64,000 nucleotides of DNA from Conchocele bisecta (lineage: Eukaryota; Mollusca; Bivalvia; Lucinida; Thyasiridae): the NCBI GenBank assembly GCA_029237695.1, contig CM055271.1, forward strand, positions 38,762,681 to 38,826,680, read 5' to 3'. The first letter of the stretch is position 1, and each line of letters opens with the position of its first letter. Shown one piece after another: positions 1-11,039 of the stretch. The translations under genes and the position numbers were made by a program. The notes beneath the pieces are model-generated. The model saw only the letters and a program-made list of their open reading frames with translations, was not told where the DNA came from and did not search any database.

Positions 1-597
1 TTGATACACGATGCTGGCTTGGATCTGGATCACATTGCCAAATACGCTGTTCCAGATACTCCACCGTGGCAGTTGGAGCAGCCCAAGGTGATCTTCGATC
101 TTAGTCAGCACACGAAAGCAACAACTGATCCAGTTATTTTTAAATCACTTTTTCTTGAGGTTAAAGACAGATACAATACTTACACTCCGCTTTTTACTGA
201 TGGCTCAAAGATCGGGGACCGGGTAGCATCTGCTGCCGCTGTCCCCGAGGGAGATCTTCAATCCAGACTCCCAGACAAATCTTCGATATTTTCTGCGGAA
301 TTGAGGGCGATTTTACTTGCTCTTGATTTCACGAAAATATCTTGGTGAAAGCAATTCATTTTATTTTCAGATTCATTATCTTCACTACAAGCTTTGTACA
401 ACATGAAGCTTAAACATCCACTTATCCGTCAAATCATGGAGCTACACCATATTTTACTTTCGTCTGGCAAGGACATTATTTTTTGTTGGCTACCCAGTCA
501 TACTGGTATCAAGGGCAATGACAGGGCAGATAGTGCTGCCAAGGCCGCCCTGGATCTACCAACTTCTCATTTTCCTGTTTGCTATAGTAGTATATAG
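1..597 (+). pseudogene. 3' end of LINE ORF2: RNase H domain with one nonsense codon
   Basis: This is the C-terminal part of the polyprotein of a non-LTR retrotransposon of the RNase H-bearing (I/Nimb-like) group. RNase H removes the RNA strand during reverse transcription. One frame runs from the window edge to the stop at 595-597. It shows FTDGSK (first Asp), SAELRAI (Glu), FSDSLSS (Asp) and the C-terminal SHTGIKGNDRAD (last Asp), so all four catalytic acids are visible. A single in-frame TGA at 346-348 splits the frame without a shift. The reverse transcriptase and endonuclease lie outside the window. The copy is presumably dead. The group assignment rests on domain style and is an inference. 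Confidence 0.8.
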
Positions 598-967
598 GGA
601 GTCAGTTCATTACCGCGACCCAGGGTATCAGAATTAGCCCAAGCCTGGACCCCCAAGAGGATAAAATTGGGTCATAATTTTCCATAATTAAGCAAGATAA
701 AACTACCTCCAACCTATATCATAAAATATAGCTCAATTTTTGTAGAAGGATAGCGGTTCTGGCTCACTTTCTCATATTGGTGTTATAGGAGTGTAAAAAT
801 CACTCCGATAACAACGGTTTTCGGCAACCATTGATACCGCTACCCGGGGTTAGCCCAACTCTGGTACACCAAGAGGGTAAAATTTTGTCATAAATTTATG
901 AGAATATATTTGAATTCGTATTGAACAAAGTAAACATAATATTTAAATATATTAAAAACTTCCAACC
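598..967 (+). repeat. Noncoding LINE tail with an imperfect duplication
   Basis: There is no ORF here. Two related blocks occur at about 615-676 and 836-900. Both read as a run of 'acccRGGgttagccc', then a CTGG word, then 'caagaggRtaaaatt' and a 'gtcataa' end. They are probably part of the 3' untranslated region of the preceding LINE or a repeat next to it. No poly(A) tail or target duplication is evident. Confidence 0.4.
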
Positions 968-1006
968 TTGGGAAAGTATATTTTACTAATATATAAGAAC
1001 CAAAAA

Positions 1007-1534
1007 ATGTCACACGCTAAACAAAAACTATCACAAAAAGTTATGAAAACGGCACACCCTAAATTAACTCACACAATGATTGGTGAAAATGGGGGTATAA
1101 ATGCCACTAAAATTCCACAAAATTCTTCTAACATTAGGGAATTAAGAGCGGAATTAAACTCCTTTGGGGTGTCGTTTTCATCAAGATTAAGAGAAACGGG
1201 TTTAAATAAGCTTATAAATGAAGCAAAAAATGAAGAATTTATGAAGCGGATGAGCCGCGCGTACTCGCGCGGCATGTTCAAGGGAATAGAAAATAAGGAT
1301 TACAAAAAGATAGCACAACAGATCGCAGATGAGTCCGTATTATCACTTAGAAGTAAAAATATTGGCAAACCAAAAAACAGGTTGCCCAAAACGGGTTTAC
1401 TAAAACAGTTGATAGGGGAAGGGGATGCACTATTAGATGGGTATAAGGAAAACAAAGAAACCACAGTGAAAGGACGCCGGTTAACTACACTAACCATAAA
1501 AACCAAACTTCAGGTAGATAAGACCCAAAAATGA
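1007..1534 (+). CDS. Unrecognised basic protein of the Polinton-like block
   Basis: This ORF encodes about 175 residues from the ATG at 1007. The frame is also open back to a TTG at 968, but the ATG start MSHAKQKL is preferred. The product is rich in Lys, Arg and Ser, with no transmembrane segment, no cysteine cluster and no motif I recognise. It ends with a long lysine-rich tail. It lies 0.5 kb upstream of a broken protein-primed DNA polymerase on the same strand, so it may be an accessory gene of that mobile element, for example a DNA-binding or priming protein. That role is inferred from position alone. The frame is intact, which is unusual next to such a damaged polymerase. Confidence 0.45.
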   Translation: MSHAKQKLSQKVMKTAHPKLTHTMIGENGGINATKIPQNSSNIRELRAELNSFGVSFSSRLRETGLNKLINEAKNEEFMKRMSRAYSRGMFKGIENKDYKKIAQQIADESVLSLRSKNIGKPKNRLPKTGLLKQLIGEGDALLDGYKENKETTVKGRRLTTLTIKTKLQVDKTQK

Positions 1535-1558
1535 TGACCTTGTTGCAACCTTTGCTGA

Positions 1559-1951
1559 CTGGTAGCTTCTACCTTAGATTATTCTTTTTACAGATTAGTT
1601 CATCAAGATGAGAAAGATTTTCGAGGAAGACCTAAAAGTTTGATATTTTATAAAAACCTTTTCGGTAGTCCCTGGTTCAGAGAATACACACAAGTGCACA
1701 ATTGGATTAAAAAGCAAGAAGAAGAACGATTAAATATAGATAAAATAGATCGCCCAAACACGAAATGGAGGTTTGTACGGTGGGTAACCACTAGTGTTAA
1801 AATAATTTACGGAACAACGGCAACAAGAGATGTTGGAAGGGCGTCAGATCAAGTGGCCGGAGGACACTTGCCTGAATGGTTGCGACACAAAAAAGGACTG
1901 AAACCACTAGATAGTTTTAATGATGAATCTCTGTTTATTCCGGTTGTTTAA
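1559..1951 (+). pseudogene. ORF fragment upstream of the Polinton-like polymerase, unrecognised
   Basis: The frame is open from just after a stop at 1556-1558 to the stop at 1949-1951, about 130 codons. There is no ATG near its 5' end, so it looks like a fragment of a longer reading frame. It is charged, with a WIKKQEEERLN stretch and a later GGHLPEWLR segment. I recognise no domain. It sits 60 bp upstream of the polymerase frame on the same strand and may be the N-terminal part of the same polyprotein or a separate accessory gene. Confidence 0.35.
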
Positions 1952-2008
1952 GCCCTTCATACATCCAATTTACGCACTGACAGGTGTTTATCATTAACAA
2001 AAGATCTG

Positions 2009-3839
2009 TTGGTAAAATATTTAAAATTTTGTTCCTCAAAAAAGTTTGATATTCCAAGCGGACCTGTTTTATTCGACGATCTGAACAAAATCGAAGAATG
2101 TTTTAAGATAGGTATTGATGCGTACGAACCAGTAGAAGATGGAACATGGTTTTTACGAAAAGTTGCCGCGAACTACGAAGAACTTGGTACCAAGAAGATG
2201 AAAATAGGTATTTTTAATGATCACGCATTTCTTATTACAGATATGGACAAAGCCTGTCAAATTTATTGTTGTCCAGAATGCACCCAAAGATTCACCAAAT
2301 CATCCAATCTTCTTCGCCACGCAAAAACGTGTATGAGAGGAGAAACAAATGTATTGTGCAAAGCAGATAAAATAGATAGACCAACATCTGCGTTTGAAAA
2401 AGCGTTTTATCCAATACCTAAATGCAGCAAAAAAGCAATTACGTGGATAAACTCTTTTGGAGGACCACATATCCACACAGCTGTATGTGGTCACGGTGGT
2501 GAAAGAATGGTAGCTGGAGCTCCTGTGGATGGATTTTGTTCAGAAACGGAAACCGTTTATCAATTTCACGGGTGCTATTGGCACGGATGCCCGAAACACT
2601 GCACTAAAGACGCAAAAGAAAAGTTTAAAAAAACTAAATTGCGAGATGAATTGATCAGAGCAGAGTTTGAGTTAGTAGTTATTTGGGAATGCGAATATGA
2701 TAATTATGAAAGAATTGTGGATAAAGAATTAAAAAACCCTCCAACAACAATTTACCCATATCATATTGTATACGATTTTGAAGCGTATTTAGATCCTTCT
2801 TCCAAAAACCCTGTTACTAAAGATTTAGAATATATAAATGAACACGTTCCAATAAGTGTAAGTGTTGGAGATACACTATCTAAAGTTATTACACACATAT
2901 GTGATACTTCTCCTAAAAAATTAGTACAACTTTTTATTGAAGATATTAGTACTCGAGCGCAAGCAATTCGCAACGTTGTTGGTGCAGATAAAACATACGG
3001 ATTTCCCACCGATATGGACCGACTTATCTCTTCACAGAGTGGTGAGATAAAGCGGTGGATAAACCAAGTTCCGGTAATTGGATTTAATTCCAGCAACTAT
3101 GATATTAATTTAATAAAGAAACACTTAGTAGAGTTATTAACGGATACGGTCAAAAAAGTGTTAGTAGGAAAGAAAGCAAACACGACAATTTTCCTATTTA
3201 CCCCAGAATTTAGGTTTTTGGATGTAATTATTATATCTTGCTCCTGGTATTGATTACGACCGGTGGGTAAGAGCGTACGGATGTGAAGCAACAAAGTCTT
3301 TCTTTCCATACGAATGGTTTGATTCCCCCGATAAACTTAATTACGAGGGATTACCACCACTTAAAAACTGGGGAAATAAATTAAATCCTAGTAAAATTAT
3401 AACCCAAAATCAACTAGATGAGTGTAACAATGTAACAACATTTATAAAAACATGAAAATGAAGAGTTTTCAAAGATTGGTTAGAATATTATAACAACTTG
3501 GATGTTGAACCTTTTCTAGAAGCTATTGGTAAAAATGACTGCATTTTATAAAACAAAAGATGTAGATATAATTTAAGGACGCGGTTTACCCTTCCTGGGG
3601 TTGCGTTGCAATATATTCTAAAAGGAACTATAAAACATCACGTAAAAAGTTATAAAACTAAAGAGAGTATAGCGGCAGACGCGATCTGTCCACCACTTTA
3701 TGCTCCCGACGAAGAAAGTTATGAAATGTTAAAACAAGCGCTAGTTGGAGGTCCATCAATTGTGTTTACAAGATATGCGGAAGCCGGAGTTTCTAGAATT
3801 AGATCAACTCCTGACGGAAACGGAAATATGGGAATTTAA
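2009..3839 (+). pseudogene. Protein-primed family B DNA polymerase, Polinton/adintovirus type, broken
   Basis: This is the N-terminal half of a protein-primed family B DNA polymerase as carried by Polinton/Maverick elements and adintoviruses. The main frame (2009-3253) shows in order a C2H2-like finger (CCPECTQRF...RHAKTC), a small endonuclease-like segment containing FHGCYWHGCP with more Cys/His, the exonuclease I motif YDFEAYL, and the exonuclease II motif (GFNSSNYD). After that the frame is lost. Family-typical blocks continue in other frames at about 3240-3450 (FFPYEWFDS), 3460-3540 and 3606-3839 (GGPSIVFTRY), with several stops and shifts. The palm motifs with the polymerase aspartates are not present; the similarity ends near 3839. 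No TIR, integrase, capsid or packaging ATPase is seen, so this is an isolated relic. Confidence 0.8.
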
Positions 3840-3879
3840 CATGGGGACATGTTTCTAATGTCAGAAATAGTGGACCGAT

Positions 3880-4009
3880 TTTCAAAATGTAACTTGTTTT
3901 CTTAGTTAGATCATTTCCAAGCTATCTAGCTAGATTTCAGAATCAATTTACAATTTTTTTAGTTTCTCGACTCCTCCTCGGGTTCTCAACCTCTTTCCTC
4001 CCCCCCCCC

Positions 4010-4051
<42 letters not shown>

Positions 4052-4141
4052 TGTTAAATTCCTATAGAGAACTCATTTTTCGTAATAAAATCAATATTTG
4101 GCAAAATTTCACGAAATACAAAGAAGGCTCACTTTTACATT
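3880..4141. repeat. MITE relic with a C-homopolymer core
   Basis: This has the same architecture as the elements at 34995-35240 and 47882-48269. An inner arm matches the reverse complement of their 'gatagcttggaaatgat' arm. There is a homopolymer core (about 10 C, one A, then 40 C ending at 4050) and a right arm with 'aataaaatcaatatttg' and a degenerate GCTCAC end. The left TIR is not clear. The exact C count cannot be trusted in assembled sequence. Confidence 0.5.
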
Positions 4142-4242
4142 TTCATAAAATGTAATAATATCAAAAAAATATTGCATTGTTAACATGGCCGTAAAAATTT
4201 GTGAAACAGACACTAGATAATAAAAACAGTTAATACAAGTAA

Positions 4243-4278
4243 TGCTAGGGTCACACTTTCACGATGTTGCTACGATCT
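4243..4278 (+). repeat. Left TIR of the Harbinger element
   Basis: A 36-bp terminal inverted repeat differs from the right end (13016-13051) at a single position, the 27th. It is directly preceded by the TAA target duplication at 4240-4242. Confidence 0.9.
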
Positions 4279-4520
4279 CTCACGTTCTATGAGACATCGT
4301 GACGGATATAAAAAATACTCTGTAGATGGATGTTGTACGTGTACAACACGAGCTTACTACGAGTATAACACGATCTTACTACGTCCTCAGTACGATGTCA
4401 GTACGTGTTCAATACGATGTTCTCGCGATAAAGACGAGTTCATTACGTGTTGTGTACGAGCTAGTTACGTGCTTTCTACGACATACACACGATCTCTGCG
4501 GTTAGTCACGATGTCATTGG
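4279..4520. promoter_or_regulatory. Left subterminal zone rich in ACGTGT/CGAG/CTACGA words
   Basis: About 240 bp next to the left TIR is packed with short words such as TACGTG, ACACGA, TACGAG and CTACG in both orientations. The right end has the same composition (about 12530-13015). Clustered subterminal words are commonly transposase or accessory-protein binding sites, so that role is likely but inferred. A 174-codon frame that runs through here on the plus strand is a by-product of this composition. Confidence 0.55.
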
Positions 4521-5142
4521 CATGGCACCGGAACATGAAAATGACTGTATTTTGGCGCATTTTTGTCGAGTTTTTGGCGCCTTTTTATGGGTTCACGGCG
4601 GCAGCAACACAATCTCACCTTCATTTACACAAGATAGTCGAAGAAATATGTCACACCTGCAGCTCACTGTTGATTGGCAGTACAGGCGCGTTGTGGTTGG
4701 TGTTGTTGCGGCCACCACCTTGGTTGTACGTAGACGTCGACGGAGGGAAGAGAAGACCGCCGCCGCCGTCAGGTGAACCGTACAATTTGGGTCAGGAGGT
4801 GGCTCATGCGTAGGTCTGATCACGGGTTTTACGACGCCTTACTACAAGAGCTGGCACGGGAGGACCTGGCGGGGTTCCAGAACTTTCTTTCTGCGTGTGG
4901 AACCGGCTTGTTTAGGGAGCTTCTGGATCGCGTCGGTCCGAGGATAGAGAGGCAGATGACCTTCATGAGGAAACCACTGGAACCAGCCCTACGCCTGGCC
5001 ATTACGCTCCGTTACCTGGCAACTGGAAACTCATATAAGTCTCTCCACTACGGGTTCAGGGTGGGGCAGGAGCACAATCTGTGATATTGTTCCAGAAACC
5101 TGCAATGCCATCATTGAGGAGTTTGGAGAGGAGTTTCTGAAG

Positions 5143-5543
5143 GTATGAATACTCAATATTTTATTACAATATGTGTAATTTATTAATATTGTCGATGTAC
5201 CAGTATTCGGCCTGTCCCAATGTTCGGGTGGCTCCACCTAAAGTGACATGCTACTCTTGTGAGAGCTTCAATAATGGGCATGTTTGTGCAGATGCACCAA
5301 TAAAATGTTATTTTGTTTTTTTTCACAGACACTGACAATGGTACGTATACAGCACACTTTGTAAGAAAACTCGTGGTGTTGATAACTTTGGTTATTTTAG
5401 TGAATAATTAACAATTCTGAAGACCCATAGTAGTCAGACATCACGTGTCTCTTCCATGTAAATTCATATATGTTCGAATTGTGAGTATGTGCTTTTGTGA
5501 TGAATTGGTAATTTTACGTGAATGTATTATATTTATGTTTCAG
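5143..5543 (+). other. Intron 1 of the transposase gene
   Basis: Bounded by a GTATGA donor and a TTTCAG acceptor. AT-rich; nothing else recognised. Confidence 0.6.
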
Positions 5544-5836
5544 TGTCCATCAACACCCGATCAGTGGAGAGTGGTGGCCGATGGGTTCTCTGAAAGGTGG
5601 AACTTTCATAATTGTTTGGGGGCCCTTGATGGCAAGCATGTCGCGATCACAGCGCCCAGTGGTTCCGGATCAGTGTACTTCAACTACAAAGGTTTCCACA
5701 GCATTGTACTGATGGCCCTGGTTGACAGCGAGTACCGCTTCCTGTATGTGGACGTGGGTGCAAATGGCGGGTAAGCAAACTTACAAAATTGCATTTACAT
5801 GTATTAGCAGTGTTGATTGTGCTTTAATATAGTTTT

Positions 5837-6445
5837 GGCTGCGGGACCGTTCGTCCCAGAGCCTGTTCATCACAGACTGTTCGTTCCTGGACTGTTCGTG
5901 CCGAGACCATTCGTGCCATTTTTATACCCCATGAAAAGACGGGACTGTTTAGTACAATGTTTAAACTTTCTTGCAGCCGGGACAGTTCTTGCTGCGGGAT
6001 ATGGAAGTCCGCATTATACATCGCCTTTCCCAAATATGCGACCACCTTGTTACTATCCAGCAAAATGCCAATTGATGTAAACTTTCTTCTTGCTCACGTG
6101 GAATGAAACAATTTGTGTGATGTTTTAATTATTTATTTCTTTGTGCTTTTCTTCCGATAGCGCCGTGCTATAATAATGTTATCATGCGTTACACGCACGT
6201 ACGGACACACTCAGTAGCAGAAGTATGTACGGACAAACAGTACAGCACATTAATGCTGACATGTTTAAATATAGCCTACAACCTGACAACTGGCCCAGAT
6301 AACTGGCACGAACAATCCCGGTAATTAATACTGCCGATTCAGGGGACTGTTCGTACCATAATCAAATTCCCATTGAAAATACACGGCGGTACTGTTCGTC
6401 CCACGTTTGGCACGAATAGTCCCGTTATGAACAGTCCGTGTGCCA
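5837..6445. repeat. Nested repeat with clustered GACTGTTCGT words
   Basis: Copies of a roughly 13-bp word, GACTGTTCGTNCC, crowd both ends of this stretch: four in one orientation at about 5840-5920, and five in mixed orientation at about 6300-6440. The middle is unrelated sequence. It lies where the exon carrying the second catalytic Asp of the transposase should be, so it looks like an insertion that replaced or split that exon. The borders are approximate and no target duplication was found. Confidence 0.4.
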
Positions 6446-6616
6446 TATTTTCAGGCCACTGGTCAGGTGTAATCATTAAATTACATGAATGTATGAATGC
6501 ATACCCCAGAGGGCGAAATACGATGACCTTTGACTCGGGAACAACGCCTCTACAACTACACGCTGTCACGTGCACGACGCGTTGTGGAGAATGCATTTGG
6601 AATCCTCTCACAATAG

Positions 6617-7384
6617 GTAATAGTATAGCTTGTAACTAGCAATTTACATGTGTCTAATCACTGTGTAACTCACATTTCATGAGAATAGTTTAAAGTTACA
6701 TAATGGCTCACAATGCATAGTTTCACGAAGAAAAGCAGGTTTGATTAAATTGTTTAGTAATTAAAAATAACGTATTGTTCCAAATAAAAGAGCATGAAGT
6801 ATCAATATTTATTAGTTTATCGCCGCTGGAAAGTTGTCAGACAACAACAAGATTGGCTTGACGTGCCACGTCAGTTGTTTATCTTGCAATACTGTAACGG
6901 ATCTGATTGGCGAAAATTTAAATCATAACAAGTAGCTAGCCAATCGATATGGCTTACAGGTAAACAACTGTGTATGAAACCAATACTTATTATGTGCTAT
7001 TAAATCACTATTTTGACTAAACATATGTGTATCATTAGTATTGTACGGTCATATATATGCATAATCATCTGATTTATGAGAAAACATACTAGCATCACAT
7101 GTAAGCTGAGTTACAGCTATAGTAGCTTTAATCGTTAGTTGTGTCTATGACTGGCGAAAATGTGGTAATTGCCGATGCGACCAGTGTAACCTCATATCAG
7201 CATGCTCATCCAGGTGATCTGTCGAGTTCGCCATTCAATCAGTGGCATGGGTGTGAAGTTTCTGACAAACAGTAGTTATATTAATCAGGCTATTGGTGTC
7301 CTAGCGGATCAGGAGCTGAATTGACCACAAATGCCATATACCACAATTTCTCCAGTCGAGGCAACGTTTGTGATATACTTTCAG
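6617..7384 (+). other. Last intron of the transposase gene, holding a degenerate GACCAGTGTA repeat
   Basis: The intron lies between LSRARRVVENAFG-coding sequence and the TTTCAG acceptor at 7379-7384. From about 7175 to 7345 it holds a diverged copy of the repeat seen at 10690-10905: 'gcgaccagtgtaac', a hairpin-like middle, then 'ggatcaggagctgaattg' and 'tttctccagtc'. The rest is AT-rich and unrecognised. Confidence 0.45.
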
Positions 7385-7694
7385 GTTCCGATTCCTCCTT
7401 TCTCCAATGGCACAGAAGACTGAGAATAGCAAGGCTATAGTTTTGGGGGCGTGTGTCATCCATAACATACTGAGGACTAGGTTCCCCACTGGCACCACTA
7501 AACTCGCAGATCGAGAGGACCCTGAGACACACGACGTCATACCGGGCACATGGAGAGACAACGAGTGTCTGGCCGGACTCGATGCGTTGCGTGGTAACCA
7601 GTCAACGTGTACAGCCAAGGCAGTGCGGGACTACCAGCGCCAGTACTATACCAGTGAAGTGGGCAGAATTTCGTGGCAGGATGACATGATTTAG

Positions 7695-8649
7695 ACTTGG
7701 TGATGAATGTACGTATTAATAAATACACCCGGAGAACACCCGGCTCACTTAGCCCGATTGTCTCCTAAAAATAAGATCCGACTTATCTTACTACTTTTAC
7801 TAGAGATATAACATGATTCAACACTCAGATACAAGCAAAACATATCTGAGGCTCAAACCATGTAGATTGGGATCCCGGAAAGGATGAACCCCATTTGTTA
7901 AATTACCCTTCGTGTGCGCCCTCCTACCTCCCACGATCAGCATGGAATGTCCTTTGAATTATACTACATGATAATCATCTGCACTGTCTCGTGCACTTGC
8001 TACAGCAGTTGTAATAAATGTCATACAGGTACAAAGCTAACACATCATTTTATTGGGCCTAATAGCTTTTTATCTGTTGAAGTATGATAAATCACTCTGA
8101 CCGTTTCTGACAGAAAATAAACAGCAAACGAATATGCAGACTCGGTCATCCTGTTGTCACCGTAGGAAATCATTTGTGTTGTGAGAAGTTTGAAACCGTT
8201 TCAGACACGCCGCAATACTGGATCTACTCATTACAATAGTGCATGTATGTACCGCCACACGTACAATGTATGGCATATACTAAACTAGTTTGTGTCTGAT
8301 CATTCAGTGCATATTTTCAAATTCACTAATGGCCTTGGTGAATATCCTATATGTCAGGCCCTTATACATGTATGTGGCTAGTATTCACCTCATCACCAGG
8401 GAGTAACTGTGCATATCATTTATAACGGACCCGATATAAGACAATTTCAAAACGTTGTTAATACATGAACATTTTAGCATGTAACAAAACATTGGAAACA
8501 CAAAAGATAAGTCCACCATTCATTATGTTCGATTAAACCTTCAAAGACTTAAGTAATCAACAGAGAAAACGTCGAACATGTTCAAATGTCTCTTAGTATA
8601 TTGACAGTTAACGTTAATCAATGATACAATATGTATCACCAGAATTACA
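7695..8649. other. Space between the two convergent Harbinger genes
   Basis: Holds 3' flanking sequence of both genes. An AATAAAT stretch at about 7718 could serve the transposase transcript. No ORF or repeat recognised. Confidence 0.4.
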
Positions 8650-9251
8650 CTAGTCATCAAAGTTGAAATATTCATCAACGCCTGTTGCGTCTGTAGAACT
8701 GGCGGCGGTGATGTTTGTGTCAGTGATACTGGGACTGCCGCTGGTTGTCATTAGGTGCATATAATGTCCTCCGGGTCGTTGTGTCTGCATGTTGGGCGGT
8801 TGTAACTGGTGCACGTACTGCGATGGGCTGGTGATCGTTGAGGCAGGCGGTCGGTTGAAAGTGTGCCCATGGCCATGGCTGCTGCGGTTGAGCCTCGGAG
8901 GAGCGTTGACGTTGACATTATGATTGTAATTATATGGGTTGAAGGATGGTGCCAGTGCAGGTGTCCTGTATCCACGCCGAAGTCTGTTGATACAGATGGT
9001 GCCGCCCCAGAGTAGTTCCTGATGACCATCATCATCTCGATCTTGACATCATTCCACCGCTCTTCCGGTACGCGCCTCATGCTGCTCACAATGTCTCTTG
9101 CAAAATTGTCCAGTTCCGCGGAAGCGGGTGAAGTCGGACCAGGTGTTGGAGCTGCAGTCTTCAATAGTTTCGAGCAAATCTGAAGCATACAGCATGCAAA
9201 TTATTTTGAGTCAAGAAAATACTAATACACTACATAGCAATCTGGCTGTAT

Positions 9252-9343
9252 CACGGGTGGAAAACGATCCACTGCAGCACATCAGTCCTCTTGACTTTGC
9301 GTGCAATGCAGCTACTGCTGCAGTGGATCGTTTACCACCCGTG
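9252..9343. repeat. 92-bp fold-back insertion in an intron
   Basis: Near-perfect hairpin: the arms begin CACGGGTGG and end CCACCCGTG, and share CGATCCACTGCAG. It lies in the intron between exons 3 and 4 of the MADF gene. Confidence 0.75.
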
Positions 9344-10689
9344 TAGGCCCTACATGTATATGGGGCATTAGTGCAGCATATGGGTCATCGCAAATATTTT
9401 GATATGTGTATTCAATACTAATATAATCCCGTGTTTCATGGCGTTGAATGTTGTTCAATTTGCACACAGCCGTGAAAATATTGGAATAGCAAGGCAAGTT
9501 CTGCCCCAGCTGCCAGTCCCTTTTCCGACGGCCGTGCATGGACATGCAAGTTTGAGTACTGACCTTTTCAATTGTCTCAATGTCAGATTCCTCCGACGTC
9601 TTATTGACCTTAGTGCTGCCGGACTTTCCTCGCCCCGTCCCGTCTCTGCTGGTGGGCACCGACTCGAAGGCAGATTCCATGTCCACGTCCTGTAGGGCTG
9701 CAGTGTCTTGACTACCCTGGCTCGAAATCTCCAACCCATCATCTTCTTCATCAACAGGTCCAGGCCCATCTGGCACGTAGCTCCCCAACTACAACAGCAA
9801 TTGACATAACTAAAATTATAGTCCGATTAGCGTAGCTGATCCGAGGGTAATAACCAACTTGTTACCGCAATAAAGGTATGAACTGATCAGACACGTCTCA
9901 CTCCCTTGACAATACACCAAATTGAACAATCCGAATGATTTTGTTTCGGGATAAAGGAACGGGACAGTGCCACATGTCATAGCAATCGACCAATTGCTAC
10001 GGTAGATCTTAGTGCATTGATGTTGTTTTCTACTTTCAGGATGCCGTAACATGTACCAGCCGAGGCAGGTGTCAACTTATGTGAGCAGAGAGCCAAAGAG
10101 ACAGGAGTGTCATATGCCATATAATGTTTGATTTATTCGAATTTGATACGTATTTTAAGAAACGTAATAAACACAACCCTGGCTCTATGTATTATATATA
10201 GTGGCACCCGTATGTGATGGTTTTAAAGTCGTCACAATCATTATATCTAACCACATACATATAAGCATTACTACATGTACATCCAACATGTCCAATAGTA
10301 ATAGTAGTAAAATAACGTACTTTATAAATAACTAACCTTCACGGCCCTTGATCCTGATGATGTGGTCCGAGAGAAAATTAAAGGACTGCTTAATCCAGAG
10401 TTCCCGGTCAGTGAGTTTGGGCCCTGTGCTTGCGCCAGACCCGGACTTTGCTTCTTTGGAGAGTTTCCCGTAGTACGTCCTCATGCTGTTCCACCACATT
10501 GACAGTTGAGCAACTGCAAACAGATAACATAATTATAGCACTTAATAAGTGCTTTGGTCCTCAGAAATATAAAATGCGCATATAGAAGCATTTTATGTCA
10601 TGTATACATTTCTTACAAAGAACCATCAACACTATGAACAATATACTCACAAAATGAGAGAGAGAAAACAAACATGTTTCGGTGCATCA

Positions 10690-10905
10690 AATGACAGGTG
10701 TGCGACCAGTGTAGCCCCAGATCAGCCTGCGCATCCGCGCAGTCTGATCAGGGCCTACACTGTTCGCAATTCAGTCAGTGAACCATCCATCATGCCCCTA
10801 ACAGATGTAGTGTAGATCAATATTGGGATACAGTAATGTGTTAGGGGATCAGGATCTAGACTTGCCACAAAACCCATAAGTCCCATTTCTCCAGTCACAG
10901 CCACA
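10690..10905. repeat. Hairpin-cored repeat 'gaccagtgtag...ctacactgttc'
   Basis: Contains the hairpin 'gatcagcctgcgcatccg' / 'gcagtctgatcaggg', followed by a second block that ends near 'tttctccagtcac'. Relatives occur at about 7175-7345, 35735-35900 and, shortened, 41805-41880 and its two tandem copies. It sits in intron 1 of the MADF gene. This is a short dispersed family with no coding capacity. Confidence 0.6.
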
Positions 10906-11039
10906 GATTACGAGTTTCAACATTTTTTTCTGTTTTCTTTTGTGGGGGCTAATACGTGTATCCGTCACAATTACTTTGTGAAATCGTTATCCTCCGAACG
11001 ATACACAACATACATGTACGAGTACATACATGGTTATTA

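Larger units (their letters stand above)
4806..7694 (+). pseudogene. PIF/Harbinger (HARBI1-like) DDE transposase, frameshifted
   Basis: Nuclease-type transposase that cuts and pastes the element. Exon 1 (4806-5142) encodes the helix-turn-helix-like N-terminus with the RYLATGNSYKSLHY block. One extra base at about 5067 shifts the frame, after which STICDIVP...EEFLK continues. The donor at 5143 and the acceptor before 5544 join in phase 0. Exon 2 (5544-5770) carries the first catalytic Asp in [10 protein letters not shown], then [15 protein letters not shown] and a donor GTAAGC. The next coding piece is at about 6498-6616, with YPRGRN-MTFD, then a one-base shift near 6536, then LSRARRVVENAFG with the catalytic Glu. 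The block holding the second Asp is not found; a repeat occupies that place. The last exon (7385-7694) encodes the HNILR-containing C-terminus and ends at TAG. An AATAAA-like signal follows. Confidence 0.82.

Noticed and set aside
4289..4813. 174-codon plus-strand frame at the left end of the Harbinger element
   Set aside because: It runs through the motif-rich subterminal zone; its Cys/Thr/Tyr-rich peptide is a by-product of repeated TACGTG-type words and overlaps the start of the real transposase exon.
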